NCBI GenBank assembly: GCA_017165825.1
Contig: CM029374.1
Coordinates: 11,161,589-11,225,588 of the forward strand
Source of the DNA: Hepsetus odoe
Taxonomy: Eukaryota; Chordata; Actinopteri; Characiformes; Hepsetidae
Length of the DNA stretch: 64,000 bases
Direction: 5' to 3'
The position numbers and the translations under genes are program-made. The notes under the pieces were generated by a model, which saw only the letters and a program-made list of their open reading frames with translations, had not been told where the DNA came from and searched no databases. This document shows, piece after piece, positions 1-11,404 of the stretch (position 1 is its first letter; each line of letters starts with the position of its first letter).

Positions 1-721
1 CAATGAGCATTTTGACCAACTCCAGATGAGGGAGTTGCATGCATAATTTCTTTTTGTCATACTAAGTGTATCCTAGCTGTAATGTAAAGTGGTCTGGTAA
101 GATTCCCATGAGTCTTTTGATCTAGATTCTGTCCATTTGACTCTGAGAAGAACAGAATTGCAATTTCACAACCAGTCAAGCAATCCAAGCAGCAACATAC
201 AAAGCCAACGCCACGGTACTGTGAAGATTCAATACACAGATAACACTCCAAACACGTCTCTGCATAATCACAGCAATAATCCATTTCCAAATACTGCCAG
301 CCCAGAGAAATCCTGTGAGAACTTTTTCCTTCGCTAACGAATATAGAGCAATAACTGCAAATCATGTGATACTTGCACTCTTTGCTGAGAATGTGTGCAA
401 ACAGTTGTTAATTTACCAATTGCCTTCACCATTCATCATTTTAATTTGAAGCAGGGTTTTTTGATTTTATCACATCCCTCCTTTTGACAGGCAAAGCACT
501 TTTTTCGATTGTTCAATAATTTGAGCGTTCAGTTACATAATATTGTTGAACCTGCTCTGAAGACATCTATTTAGATGCATTGTTTCTTTTTGTGTTTTTT
601 TTTTTCTATTTAATAAATTACATATGATATGAAAATCCAATGAGTTACCATAGGAAGACTTAGATGGCCAAGCAGACTCTTTTCTTTTAAGTTTGCCACA
701 TGCCCAATTTTTATAGTTTAT
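1..721. other. No gene or named repeat recognised (probable SIPA1L intron)
   Basis: AT-rich sequence with no exon that matches the neighbouring SIPA1L gene. Short opposing open frames at about 57-365 have no recognisable domain and no splice context. It is probably intronic, because the first recognised SIPA1L exon lies downstream at 2,842. Confidence 0.4.
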
Positions 722-1447
722 TTTTATCATTTTACAGAATGCAAAGTGAGCGAACAAAAGAAAAATCGAAATCAAATCTATATTTGGTGTTACTACCTTT
801 TGCCTTCAAACCAGCATCAATTCTTCTAGGTACACTTGCACAAAGTCAGGGATTTTGTAGGATTATAGTCGGTGTATGATCAACCAATTTTACCAAACAG
901 GTTCTGAGGATCATCAATGTCACACGTAGGTTGAAACACAGTCTGTCACGGTGCAACCCGGAGTTCGATCCCGGGCTCTGGAGTACTAGCCGTGTTTTCA
1001 CTCTCGCTCTCATTTCACCAGGATCTGCAACACCTGAAGCGGAGATCATTTAAGGCAGCCAAGCCGATCCGGAAATGTCCGTTCACCATTGTGTTGTTTT
1101 GGTGTATACTAATAAACTAACCCTACATGGTTGCTTTGCACTCTCCGTGCGTTTGCGCCTCCGCTTCATTTTCCCACACCGAATGACCAAACATGACACA
1201 GTCATGTTTGGAACAACCTACCAGCCGAGTTCCTTCAAAAACTGTGTGCAAGTGTACCTAGAAGAATTGATGCTGTTTTGAAGGCAAAGGGTGGTCACAC
1301 CAAATATTGATTTGATTTAGATTTCTCTTTTGTTCATTCACTGCATTTTGTTGATTGATGAAAAGAAATAACTAACATTTCCATTTCTGAAAGCATTCTT
1401 TGTTTACAGCATTTTTCCACACCTGCCTAAAACATTTGCACAGTACT
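722..1447. mobile_element. Palindromic Tc1-like non-autonomous element, copy 1 (left end truncated)
   Basis: The right end, reading toward CAGTACT at 1,441-1,447, and the internal sequence match three further copies at 17,801, 38,580 and 49,527. The family has long inverted repeats: one arm contains GTGCAAAGGTTTTAGGCAG and the other its complement, so a single strand can fold into one long hairpin. No transposase is encoded. This copy lacks most of its left arm and is split by a solo LTR at 944-1,198. Confidence 0.75.
944..1198 (+). mobile_element. Solo LTR nested in the palindromic element
   Basis: This 255-bp block starts TGTCACGG, ends CATGACA and is flanked by an exact 5-bp duplication CAGTC (939-943 and 1,199-1,203). 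The other copies of the host element are continuous across this point, so the boundaries are exact. TG...CA ends, a 5-bp duplication and an internal AATAAA near 1,108 fit a Ty3/gypsy-type solo LTR. No internal retroelement sequence remains. Orientation follows the internal AATAAA. Confidence 0.85.
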
Positions 1448-1450
1448 ATA

Positions 1451-2274
1451 TATACTCACCAGTTACTTTATTAGCTACATCTTGCAAATACTGGGTTAGA
1501 CACTTCTGGGTTTGACTTTTTTTTTGGAACTGCTTTGATTCTTTGTGGCATAGACTCAACAAGAAGCTGGAAACATTCCTCAGAGCTTTTGGTCCATATT
1601 GACATGATAGTGTCACAGATTTGTGGCAGATTTGACAACACATGCATGATGCAAATCTCTCATTTCACCACCACTGCAAAGGTGCTCTATTGGGTTGAGA
1701 TCTCATGACTGCGAGGGCTGTTTTAGTGCAAAAATTTATTCAAGAACTGCAGCCATAAAAGGATAGACATGGTCAAAGGCTGCATTTAATCCGTGCTTAA
1801 TTGCATTTAATAGCTCAAAGTATGCCAAGGAAACGATCATCCGCATAATTTCATTCACCAGCCTGAACCATTGATATAAGGCACAATGGACTCATGCTTT
1901 TGAGTTCTTGATGCCAAATTCTAACACCACCTACCAAATGTTGCAACAAAAATCTGAACTTTCAGACTATGCAGCATTTTTTCATTTTTCTTTTGTCCAA
2001 TTTTGGTGATTCTGTGAGAATTGTGGCCCCATTTGCCTGTTCCTAGCTGACAGGAGTGGCATCTGGTGTGGTGTCCTGCTGATATAGCACATCTGCCTCA
2101 AGGTTTGATGTTATGGGCATTCAAAAAAGCTCTTCTGCACATCTCTGTTGTAAGGGCTGGTTATTTGAGTTACTGTTGCCTTTCTAAGTCTGGCCATTTT
2201 TCTGTTCTCATGAGACTGGCTGATTAACAAGCATTTGAGCAGGTGTTCCTAATAAAGGTGCTGATGAGTGTATA
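1451..2274. mobile_element. DNA transposon copy with terminal inverted repeats
   Basis: The left end, TATACTCACCAGTTACTTTA, is matched by the complement of the right end near 2,240-2,274 (CTTTATTAGGAACACCT on the opposite strand). The ends resemble the abundant fish element whose tips read CACTTTATTAGG. It holds no intact transposase frame. It sits directly against the right end of the palindromic element. Confidence 0.65.
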
Positions 2275-2841
2275 TTCTTCCCCGCACAAAGGTGTTCTTA
2301 AGTTTAAAGAGTTTGCCTGCATTTGCATAGTTTTTGATTGGTCAGTAGTGGGATTTTTCAGCAGAGGGTAGGAACAGTATTATGGATTGCCTGAGAAAAG
2401 ACTGTTACATCCCTCCATCACTCACAGAAGATTTGGTTAAATAATCTAATCTGTGATCATGTTCCTCATTAGTGAGAATTGATAATCACTGCTTTTTTGT
2501 CCGTGCTGCTTTAGGAAACTGGCCCTGTAGACTCAAAAACTCTGGCTCATCTAGTTAGAGGAGTCATGGGCTACAATGGACAGGAGAGACTAGGGTATTG
2601 CTTACATGAGAGGATTAATGCGGATATTAAAGACAAGAGTATGTCTAACTGAATATTAACAAAGAAATGAGGCATGGCCTATTAACCTTTTGTGATTAGT
2701 GGTTTGAGAGCATGTGTCTTAAAATAGGTAGAGACAGTTTTGAGAGACTGCACTTTTTTGTATGTGTATACTTTTGGCTGTTCTTTGTGCTTTGTTCTTC
2801 TCATGCTTTCTCTACTTCTTCCTCTCTCTCCCTTTCAAAAG

Positions 2842-5800
2842 CACTCTGAGTTCAGCACACTCAGGCAGTCCACTGAGCTCCACACAGGATGAGACAGCTA
2901 TCTCCACCGCCTCCCCTACTCATCCCTCTCTCTCTCCCGGACCCAAGAGCTTCTATCCCCGCCAAGGAGCCACCAGCAAGTACCTCATTGGCTGGAAGAA
3001 GCCAGGGAGTACAATCAACTCTGTTGATTTTGGTAACAACCGCAAGTAAGGAGGAAAATGATGATTCATATTCAGATTTGCTAAAAGGTTTTGTCAGACT
3101 GAGACTGCAGTTTGGAATCTCCCTGTAGGGCAGCGGTTCTCAGAGTCATGAGAACCCAGAGCATTGAACATTTCTGTGGTCAGCTTACACTTATGGAGTT
3201 AACCCAGCCCAGCAATGAATTGATAATTGCCTGAAATGTTTAACCAGCTGCATTGGAGCTGGGACCGAACAATGAACTGTTTAATCATTAAAGCAGTGAT
3301 ATCAGTTTGTGAAATATAGTAGTGGAGATTGCATAATGCTGCACAACTCAATCAGTATGTTTTAATTTGTGCCTTAAACTATTTGACCAGATGTATATTT
3401 CAATACCAGGATTGCTTGAAAATATAATCTCATATTTCATTATTTGGATTCTGCATAACTTTTTTAAGTCTACACAAATCTCTACTAACTGAAAAATAGA
3501 AAGGAAAAAAAAACAACACTCCTTGCTCTACTTTTATTTATAAAGGAGTTGCTTTGTTTGATTAAAATTATTATTTTGGCTGCTGTTATACTTTCCGAGT
3601 GGTTGTGCAGTTGCACTGCTGCTTCAGAGTTAAGGATGGAATCTGCAGCTCTTATTAGATTTTTAAATAGGTAGGTTTCCATCTAGTGGATAGATGTATC
3701 ATTGCATTGATTTCTGACTGAAAGCAAAAACAAGTTAATTGAAATGTATAAAAACATCTTTAAATGTTTTACAGTGTAGATCTGGGAAACAGTGCAGTTA
3801 TTCTGGTCAGTATTACTCATGCTGTAAACATCTCATTAAATAAAACAGAATAAATATGATTGCATAATATACTGCTACATTTGCTATTTCATTTCGGTTC
3901 AGATTCAAAATCTAGACATTGCACTGGGTCTGTTGATGTGTTTGAGCCCTTGACCTTCCAGTACTCTTGAAACGTCTCTCTTTGACCTTATGACTCTAAA
4001 GAAAAGCAAGCAGTGCGGTTACTAAAATGCGTTTGCTTTGTCTTCATCCTCTTTGTTTCAGGCGGCATCAAAGTGATGGGCACTTAGTCGGGCAGCCACA
4101 GCTGCGGGCCACAATGAGGGTGACCCAGTCACCTCAGCACACTTCCAAATCCACTATAGAAGAGGACCTAAAGAAACTCATCACTTTGGACAGCCCTCCA
4201 CCCACCTGCAGCAAAGCAAAGGTACTACTGGAGACACAACTAGCAGACCCTGTCACTTTCACTTGGGTGAAGCATGTATGAAATGCATATTGGAAATCTT
4301 GAATGCACTAAATACCAGTATACCAAATGATCTCTAAGACACAGTAATAAAAAACCTCAGTGTTGGCTAAACAATAGTTCATTAAATAAATAGGTAAATA
4401 TACATATTTGTAGTTAGAAATAAAGATAAAATAAAGTAAGATAGAATAAAGAGATTTAAGAAGAAATAGGGCGTATTCTACATTCATCAAATGGTTAAAA
4501 CAAATATTAACTTGATTATACCCCATGTTAATCACTTTTAGGAGAATAAAATACATAAAACTCTTACCTTAGTGTTAGATATGCAAAAAAGCCTGCATCT
4601 GTCCATCCTAATCAGATTTGCATGTCTAGATTGATTTAGCTAAAGACTCGAAAATAGTGGTTTCTGAATTGGGCTTGATTTATTGGCAATAAGTTCACCA
4701 TGTCCTGTAAATAACATTATCTCTGAGCATGTCTTTAATGTTTTGCAGATACCTTTTAAACCGTTTAAATTGTGAACCGGTTCATGGTCAATGTAGATTT
4801 TAACTGATGAATTAACAATTATGATTTAGTAATTGTGACAGCCATAACAATCATACCATATGACATGTACAGAATGTCCTATATGACTCTCTCTTATTGC
4901 TATCTTCCCACAGCCTTCATTCTCAGCGTCAACCCCATGTCCACGGTCTTTGCAGCGCACCTTCTCTGATGAGAGCATCTTTAGTGTCCACAGGGAGCCT
5001 GTGTCTGGCATGCAGAGTGACAGCTTGTTCGGCCTCTCCACAATGCCGCGCTCACCCACCACACGCTGTGTCCCCCTGCGACAAAACTCCTACACACAGG
5101 GAGCCAAGTCTCTGGGTGAGATACAGAAAACAGAAAAAAAAATATTCTCTTGTGGGTTTATAGTATTTCTTGATATGAGGATGGGTCATGTGGATATGTT
5201 GTTTTTCTGCATGAATGCAAGGGTAAAACAAGGAAAAATGATCTGGGAAGGGTTTAACTTATTTGTGGACAGATATAAAATCACAATTTATTTTGAATGT
5301 TTATTTGGTTTGTCTAACTCATGAATGATGACTGTCACTTTTAAGCTCACAAGAACCTTAGCATTCTGCTGGTCGCTTGGACGATGGAAGTACAATTAAA
5401 ATGCAGCACCACAGCAGTATGCATCTTGTAGAAAAAAAAGCTTGGTTTAGATCTGAACCATTCAGAACCTATAAATATTACCATTTCTGGTTGTAGCTGT
5501 AGATGAGGAAGACTGATGACAGTCTCTCTTTCTTTCTGTGCAGGAGACCTTACCTCCACAGAAAACAGTGTTTTTGATCAGGAGCCACGAAGACAGCCCC
5601 TACAGGACCCCCCTCTCATCCCCCTTCCAGATGCCAGTGCAGACAGTGGACTTGACTGGTCTGACCTGGTGGATGCAGCCAAGGCATATGAAGGTAACCA
5701 TGGCTGTCTTTGACCATTTCATTCAAACATCGGAGTTTAAAAGGGATTTAGAATGTGTTGTATTGTAATAAAAGAGTCAGCACAAAGAATATTTCTCCAA

Positions 5801-7737
5801 TATAATAAACTTCAGTTCATTGAATACTGAATATTGTCACGGTTTGCAGTGCTCTGCTCTGACTGAGCACACCTGGCTCCTCATTAGGACGTTTAAGGGT
5901 CTAAAGGTCCCAATGAGTGCGTCGGTCATTCTCTCACTCTATCTCAATCTCTACCTATCAATCTGTTTTTGAGTACACATTAGTGTTATGTTTACTAAAG
6001 TTAAGTTACAGACTTCTGGCTATGCGTTTATGTCCAGTCGACATGACCACAGCCTGACAAATTTATTTCATTATCATATTTAATTATGATAATACTTTTA
6101 TACATTATTGAAACAGCATGCAAGCATATGTCAGGAATTAAAAGGCGATTAAAAACCTGAACCTCAAAAACTGTTCTCAGTGTTTAGTAAAAACAAATGA
6201 ATTGGCCTTGCTGATCCAATACTTTTGGTGGGGATTCTAAGTGTGCAACATTTAAAACATTCCAAATGATCCAATTTAGCAGATAATCGCTTCTCATTGC
6301 ATGCTTTAAAATTTTAGTTGTGACAAGAAATATTTTCTTCAGAGATGATGCAAATAGGTGTTTCTTCACAGCATGACAATTGCAGAGGCTGAGGGTTCTA
6401 AAGAACTGTCATAGCAGCTGAAGTTTTTTTCACCCATGTATCTTTAGTTCAGAGGGCCACATTCTTGGCAGCCAAAGACACCACTTCCAAGCCAGATGCA
6501 CTAAACTCCAGCACCCAGAAGGCCGAACCACAGACTGCCACACAACAGCACCTTTCTCCCAGGTACATGCAGTATTACACCTTTGGCTGGAACTTTAAGT
6601 GTCCGGACGTCATATATGCAAACAAGAGGAAGTCTTTATTATTCTAACCATACAATAAGATTTTTTTCACCATTCTTTTGTTGAAAACAAGATTTATTGA
6701 ATTGTTATTTTTTATCTTTTTTTTTTTAATTTTTGCTTTATTAATGCTTATATATGTTCTGCTTGTACTGTATATTCTAAAGTATTCTAATGTAATATAA
6801 AGTATTTTTTACAAGGGAAAGCACACTGCCTAAATATATGGTATTTATTATTTATATGTTTATTTAAATTGATTGCAAAATTGAGTGTTGTCATATAGTA
6901 TAATTTTATTTGAGATAAATAGATTTTTCCTAATTGTATATTTTTCTCGGTTGCTGTTCAGTGAGAGCCCTGCTTGTCTTATTGGGAAGGTCACTGAGCT
7001 GGAGTCTATGGTGAAAATCCTACAGGAGGACCTGAAAAAGGTGAGAGAAACTAAAAGTCCTATTGCAACATTCTGATTTGCTGCCAATAAGTTTGTATAA
7101 GTACATGATCTGCTAAGTTATTGTTTAGTGGATTGTTTTTTTTTTTACCAGCCTTGATATAATTCATAATGCAAGCGCACGCTACCTTCTGAGCATTTCA
7201 ACTGCTCAGTGCTGTTACAGAATCATGGTCTCATTATGCTGTCTGTACCACAAGCATACTTTTGCCCAGTCAGACTAGTAGTTCAGCAATCTCTCTCACA
7301 TAACTGGTTCACTCATATTAGGATACATCACCACCTCATCTTTCCAGGGGAAGCAACAGATAATCTTCTCCTGTTAACACATTTAGTTTTAGTAACTGTA
7401 GAACTGGCCAGTGTTGCCATTTGCATTCACTTGTGTGTTTTTCTGCCCTCTTACTCTGCATTGTTGTTTGTTCTGAAATGTAGCTTTGTCTCTGCTTTGG
7501 CAGCCAAGAATAGGAGTAATATTTTGAGTGGCAAATATCAGGTGGAAAACTAGTTCTAGCTTCTAAATTCTTCTCGCAATTTCTGTCTTACAGGAGAAAG
7601 ATGCTAAGGCCTCCTTGCAGGTACAGATTCAGAGCCTGAGGGTAGACAACCAGCGACTGCAGGAGGAATCTCTAAATGCATCAGCCAAGCTCAAGAAGTT
7701 CACGGAGTGGGTTTTCAATACCATCGACATGAACTGA
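2842..7737 (+). CDS. SIPA1L-family Rap GTPase-activating protein (SPAR-like), C-terminal exons
   Basis: These are seven in-frame coding exons: 2842-3045, 4062-4221, 4914-5115, 5544-5693, 6448-6562, 6962-7040 and 7594-7737, all with GT-AG introns, encoding about 350 C-terminal residues. Family hallmarks visible in order are a GWKKPGSTINSVDFG stretch, RKRHQSDG, STIEEDLKKLI, LQRTFSDESI, a proline-rich PDPPLIPLPD-like stretch, DLVDAAKAYEVQRA and a terminal coiled coil (QDN-RLQEES) ending FTEWVFNTIDM. SIPA1L proteins turn off Rap GTPases and organise actin at synapses and junctions; their RapGAP and PDZ domains lie upstream, outside this window. The ending matches the SIPA1L1/2 type rather than SIPA1L3 as I recall it, so no symbol is given. 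The start of the first listed exon is uncertain (2842 or 2856); further exons must lie upstream. A RasGRP gene follows on the same strand about 23 kb away. Confidence 0.92.
5835..6059 (+). mobile_element. Solo LTR in SIPA1L intron
   Basis: It begins TGTCACGG and ends CCTGACA, and is flanked by AATAT (5,830-5,834) and AATTT (6,060-6,064), a 5-bp duplication with one change. Internally it shares a CTGAGCACACCTGGCTC block with the LTR at 29,949-30,209. It is 225 bp long, with no internal retroelement sequence. Confidence 0.75.
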
Positions 7738-9781
7738 CAAATTTTAATGCAGCATCATTCAAAATAAACAGATTTAATCCAAAGGGAGTAGCAAATCACA
7801 AAACCTAAGCTATTCAACAAGACAGGTGTTTATTTGGCCTGTTTATTTGAGTCATGCTCAGAGACCTGCATGTACTCCCTTTCTCCTGAAACCTAGTTAG
7901 AAACCTAGGTATCCATGCATGCCTCAGTGTTCCACTTACCCAGGGGCTTTGGGCCACTGTGTTTGATGGTGCCAGATCTGACCAGATTATTGATGGTTGT
8001 TCCATCTGCTGTTGTTTTGGGTCTTTTTGGGTCTTATGTTGATCCCTGTTAGAATCCTTCAGGAGCATCATTTATCAAAAATGTATGAAACATACAGTCT
8101 CCAGAACAACCTTTCTGTCCTTGGCTCTGTAAGCTAGGACAGTACATTCATTGGCAAAGCAAACAAGTTAATAATTTATTATAATTGTTTAAATAAATTC
8201 CATATCACAACCTTGGTTCACTCCTTAAAATTAAGATTGAAATGTGTGACCCCATCTCAAATCTTGTCTAGATCTCCTTTCCAAAGTCTCTCTGCGTTAT
8301 TCTTGCATACTCTGCTATACAGGAGATGCTTAAATCTGTATTTCACTAAGATGAAACATCTAAAATATCTACATTTTTTTTCTAAATCTCTTGTTTAAAG
8401 TCTTTAAAGTTCAGGTTTTTGATCCTTAGCGCGTTTTCAGGTGTCACATTATACTTAACTATAGGCCAAAACCTGCTTATTGTTAAGTGTAAATGAATGC
8501 AACAAAGCTAATGCTCAACAAAACTAGCTAAAGACGTCGGACTTAGATATATCTGCCTAAGCCTTTTGGGGTTCAGGCCAGAATGTTCTCTTAATAGCAG
8601 ACTGAGTTGTGTATTCTATGGTCCATGCAAATGACGTTGTTCTTCAGGATTCTGTGCATAGCAGCATTCGACTGAACTCCTTAATATTTTTTTTAGATCT
8701 AAATTTGTTTAAACTGAAACCCTGCATCTTTAGATGTGTCCTTAAATCATTTGTTGTTAAAGCAGAGTCAGCAAATAGTTATGCTGAAATGACTGACTAA
8801 ACTCAGTTCACCTGTGATCTAGCACCAGGGACATTCTGCACATGCATGATTAGGAGCCGCTGCACTCACATTGCCATGTGCGAAAGGATTCTATGCATAG
8901 AAACATGCATTCTTCAACATGGCTTACACATAAGACTGTCTACGCAGGGTTGGTCAATGAGGTCTCTTCGAAGTGATGTTGTAAGTCTTAATACAGACTC
9001 AGTATTTAATATCCTTGATGGCAGTGCATTATTTCTCAGCCTCTCAGAGCTGACCCGTTGTACAGATACCATGAAGAATTTCTGCTCTTTCGAATCAAAC
9101 TGCTTTTCATTACTAACAAGGAAGATGTGTGACAAAGGTAACAGATCTCTATATGAAGAGGCATTTTTTTTAAAAGACTGTTTTATAGATATCCTGGATG
9201 TGGGATGTCAATAGTCATTGTTGTTAGTAAAAAAAAAAGTCACATTACAATTGCCCTATTTTAGGCACAGAGATTTAGACCCAGACAAGGAACTAGGTAT
9301 ATACATGTGATGGACTGTTATGTACTTGTCTTTGACTGTTTAGCTGACTGTTGCGTCTGCTTAGTATTGATTGAGAAGGAGAAATGTGTTCATTTGATCG
9401 GAATTGCTGAAATGTTCAGATCATAGTCCTACTTTCTCTGCAGAGCATGAACCCCGGATATTCTCTGACTACGCCAGTGGCAGTGAATATGGAGAAAGTT
9501 GACCTGTTTTATGTATATTTGTGTTGGGATGAATGCAAGGATATTCTTGACCTGGAAGTTCCTGTGCTCTGTGAGGCTTCTTAACGCTCCACTGCCTATT
9601 TAAGTTAACCACTCGGAAATAATTCCAAGCATTTCATCAGTGATGTTCTGTGTAAGTTGTCCTTCTGTATATTATTTGCGGTATTCAATGTAAAGAAAAT
9701 ATTGCTGAAAAAGAAAGAGAAATATAGGTGCCAAAAGGTGAATATTTATATCCAGCTGTGTATAACTACAAGAAAAATAAA
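7738..9781 (+). other. SIPA1L 3' UTR and flank with two polyadenylation signals
   Basis: An AATAAA at 7,763-7,768 lies only 26 bp after the stop codon. A second AATAAA lies at 9,776-9,781, so transcripts could end near 7.8 kb or 9.8 kb. Between them the sequence is AT-rich without a clear gene. A possible alternative terminal exon at 9,444-9,502 is listed separately. Confidence 0.5.
9444..9502 (+). other. Candidate alternative last exon
   Basis: A good acceptor (pyrimidine tract, then CAG at 9,441-9,443) opens a short frame that, entered in phase 1, reads HEPRIFSDYASGSEYGES before TGA at 9,500-9,502. The composition looks protein-like. SIPA1L exons ending in phase 1 exist upstream (5,115 and 5,693). 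I do not recognise the peptide, and it may be chance within a long 3' UTR. Confidence 0.2.
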
Positions 9782-9989
9782 TGGCATCCCCCAGTAAAAC
9801 AAAAGGCTATTTTGAAAAAAAGTTTATTTATTGGTTGCAATCATTTAAAATGGAATTAACCATTGTAAAGTGTACAGACGGGAGATGCTACAGAGCTTAG
9901 AGCCTCAACCATCTCTCTTCAACCATTGTAAATGCTTATGTTGCCCTAAATGAACACAAGTAGTCACCAACAGTGTAACTTTAAAAAAA

Positions 9990-10240
9990 AAAAGTGAAAG
10001 TGACAACCCTTGTCATTGCGAGGTCACGGCACAGCACACATGAACCACAACGAAATTGGACCTCTGCATTTAACCCATGCACACTCAAACCCGTGCAGCA
10101 GTGGGCAGCTATTGAAAGCGCCCGGGGAGCAGTGATGGGGATGGTACCTTGCTCAAGGGTACCTCAGGGCAACCTATTGGGAAGGGGTTTGAACCCCCGA
10201 TCCTCCGGCTAACGCCCTAACCGCTAGGCCACCGCTGCCC
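9990..10240 (-). mobile_element. tRNA-derived SINE
   Basis: Read on the minus strand it begins with GGGCAGCGGTGGCCTAGCGG (A-box-like) and a GGGTTCAAACCC B-box-like segment, followed by a conserved body that includes a TACCCTTGAGCAAGGT-like motif and a tail near AATGACAAG. The same family occurs at 43,086, 57,550, 58,736 and elsewhere. Confidence 0.85.
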
Positions 10241-10310
10241 AATGATAATCCATGATAATCCATGACTACTGGCTTTCATTCATGGTTAGCAACATTAGCA
10301 TGATTGACAA

Positions 10311-10625
10311 CTATTCTTTTATTAAAGATCCATTTTTTTTTTTCAGTTTATTGATTTGTGGATATGCACAGTGTTTTGTATGATTATACGCAAAAAGTCC
10401 AACATCTCTTGCTTCATTTTTATTGTAATCTTTATGCAACACAGGAGCTGATTTCATGAAATGAGATACAGTTCTCATTTCCTTCATCGTGTTTGATTTT
10501 GTTTTAAATTGTGTTGCTCTTCTTCCAGAGCTTATTTTCCATTGTCTGGAATCTTCCATACTCTCAACAGACATGATTGGATCCTCTTTCCTGTTGGAAA
10601 CTTCTTCTTTGACGTGCTGTAGCAT
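10311..10625 (-). CDS. Unrecognised 104-codon open reading frame
   Basis: This is a lysine-, serine- and methionine-rich frame with no recognised domain, in DNA without other repeat signs. An AATAAA overlaps its last codons on the coding strand. No splice sites or promoter are evident. It is long for AT-rich sequence, but chance cannot be excluded. Confidence 0.15.
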   Translation of the reverse strand: MLQHVKEEVSNRKEDPIMSVESMEDSRQWKISSGRRATQFKTKSNTMKEMRTVSHFMKSAPVLHKDYNKNEARDVGLFAYNHTKHCAYPQINKLKKKNGSLIKE

Positions 10626-11404
10626 GTTTTAATATTTCCCTTAACCTTTGACGTGTAAATTTATTCCATTAAAAAGATATTTTGGGCATTTTCAACTGAC
10701 CTGTTCACTTCCCACAGAGCTGGAAATATGTGTCTGAAACATGGAACATGGCAAAATAGTCATATGGGCACATAAGATATTTGGTGTAAATAAGCTCACA
10801 TCCTTTTCTGAGAACACTTCTGCATGTCTTAATGCTCACTTAACATTTAGGGAAATATACAACACAAAAAGTGCTGTGAAAATGTGTGACATGTTTCTTT
10901 ATTCTTTATTCATGTTATGTTTTCTAGTAGACTGCTCTCAGCAATAATTAGAAGTTGGGCTGGAAAAATGAACTGAAAAGAGGCCTGTTTAAGTGTTCTC
11001 TGATAAGGTGTGAAGGAGAGAGTTCTCTCACTGGTGATATCACAGGCACCCATGGTTGGAAATCCTTAAGATTAGGTTTGCTTTATCTCGGTGTGTAGGA
11101 TTGTCCTCTTTCTCATGCCATTGTTCATCAGGAAGCTAGCAAGCTCTGGGGTGTATAAGCTGACATCATCAGCGGTTTGTGTTCTTCAGTTGTGTTGAGG
11201 TGTCCAATGATATCTTAACAGCAGCTTCACTTCAGCATGCGCTACTCTTCACCCTCCCAGTGTTGCAGCAGTTACTGGGGGAAACACTTTATTGGCAAAA
11301 GTATTGGGACAGAACTCACTTTCACTTTTTTCACTTTCACTTTAATCAATGAATTCAAGTATTTAAGACAAACCCATTGCCAGAGGTGTATAAAACCAAT
11401 CACG

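Noticed and set aside
57..365. Opposing open frames, one cysteine-rich
   Set aside because: No domain, no splice signals and both strands open; treated as chance.
7209..7553. 114-codon plus-strand frame in a SIPA1L intron
   Set aside because: Lies between two securely spliced exons, no domain, ordinary intron composition.
2842..7737. Naming the first gene sipa1l3 because RASGRP4 and SIPA1L3 are linked in human
   Set aside because: The FTEWVFNTIDM ending fits the SIPA1L1/2 type, not SIPA1L3 as I recall it; no symbol assigned.
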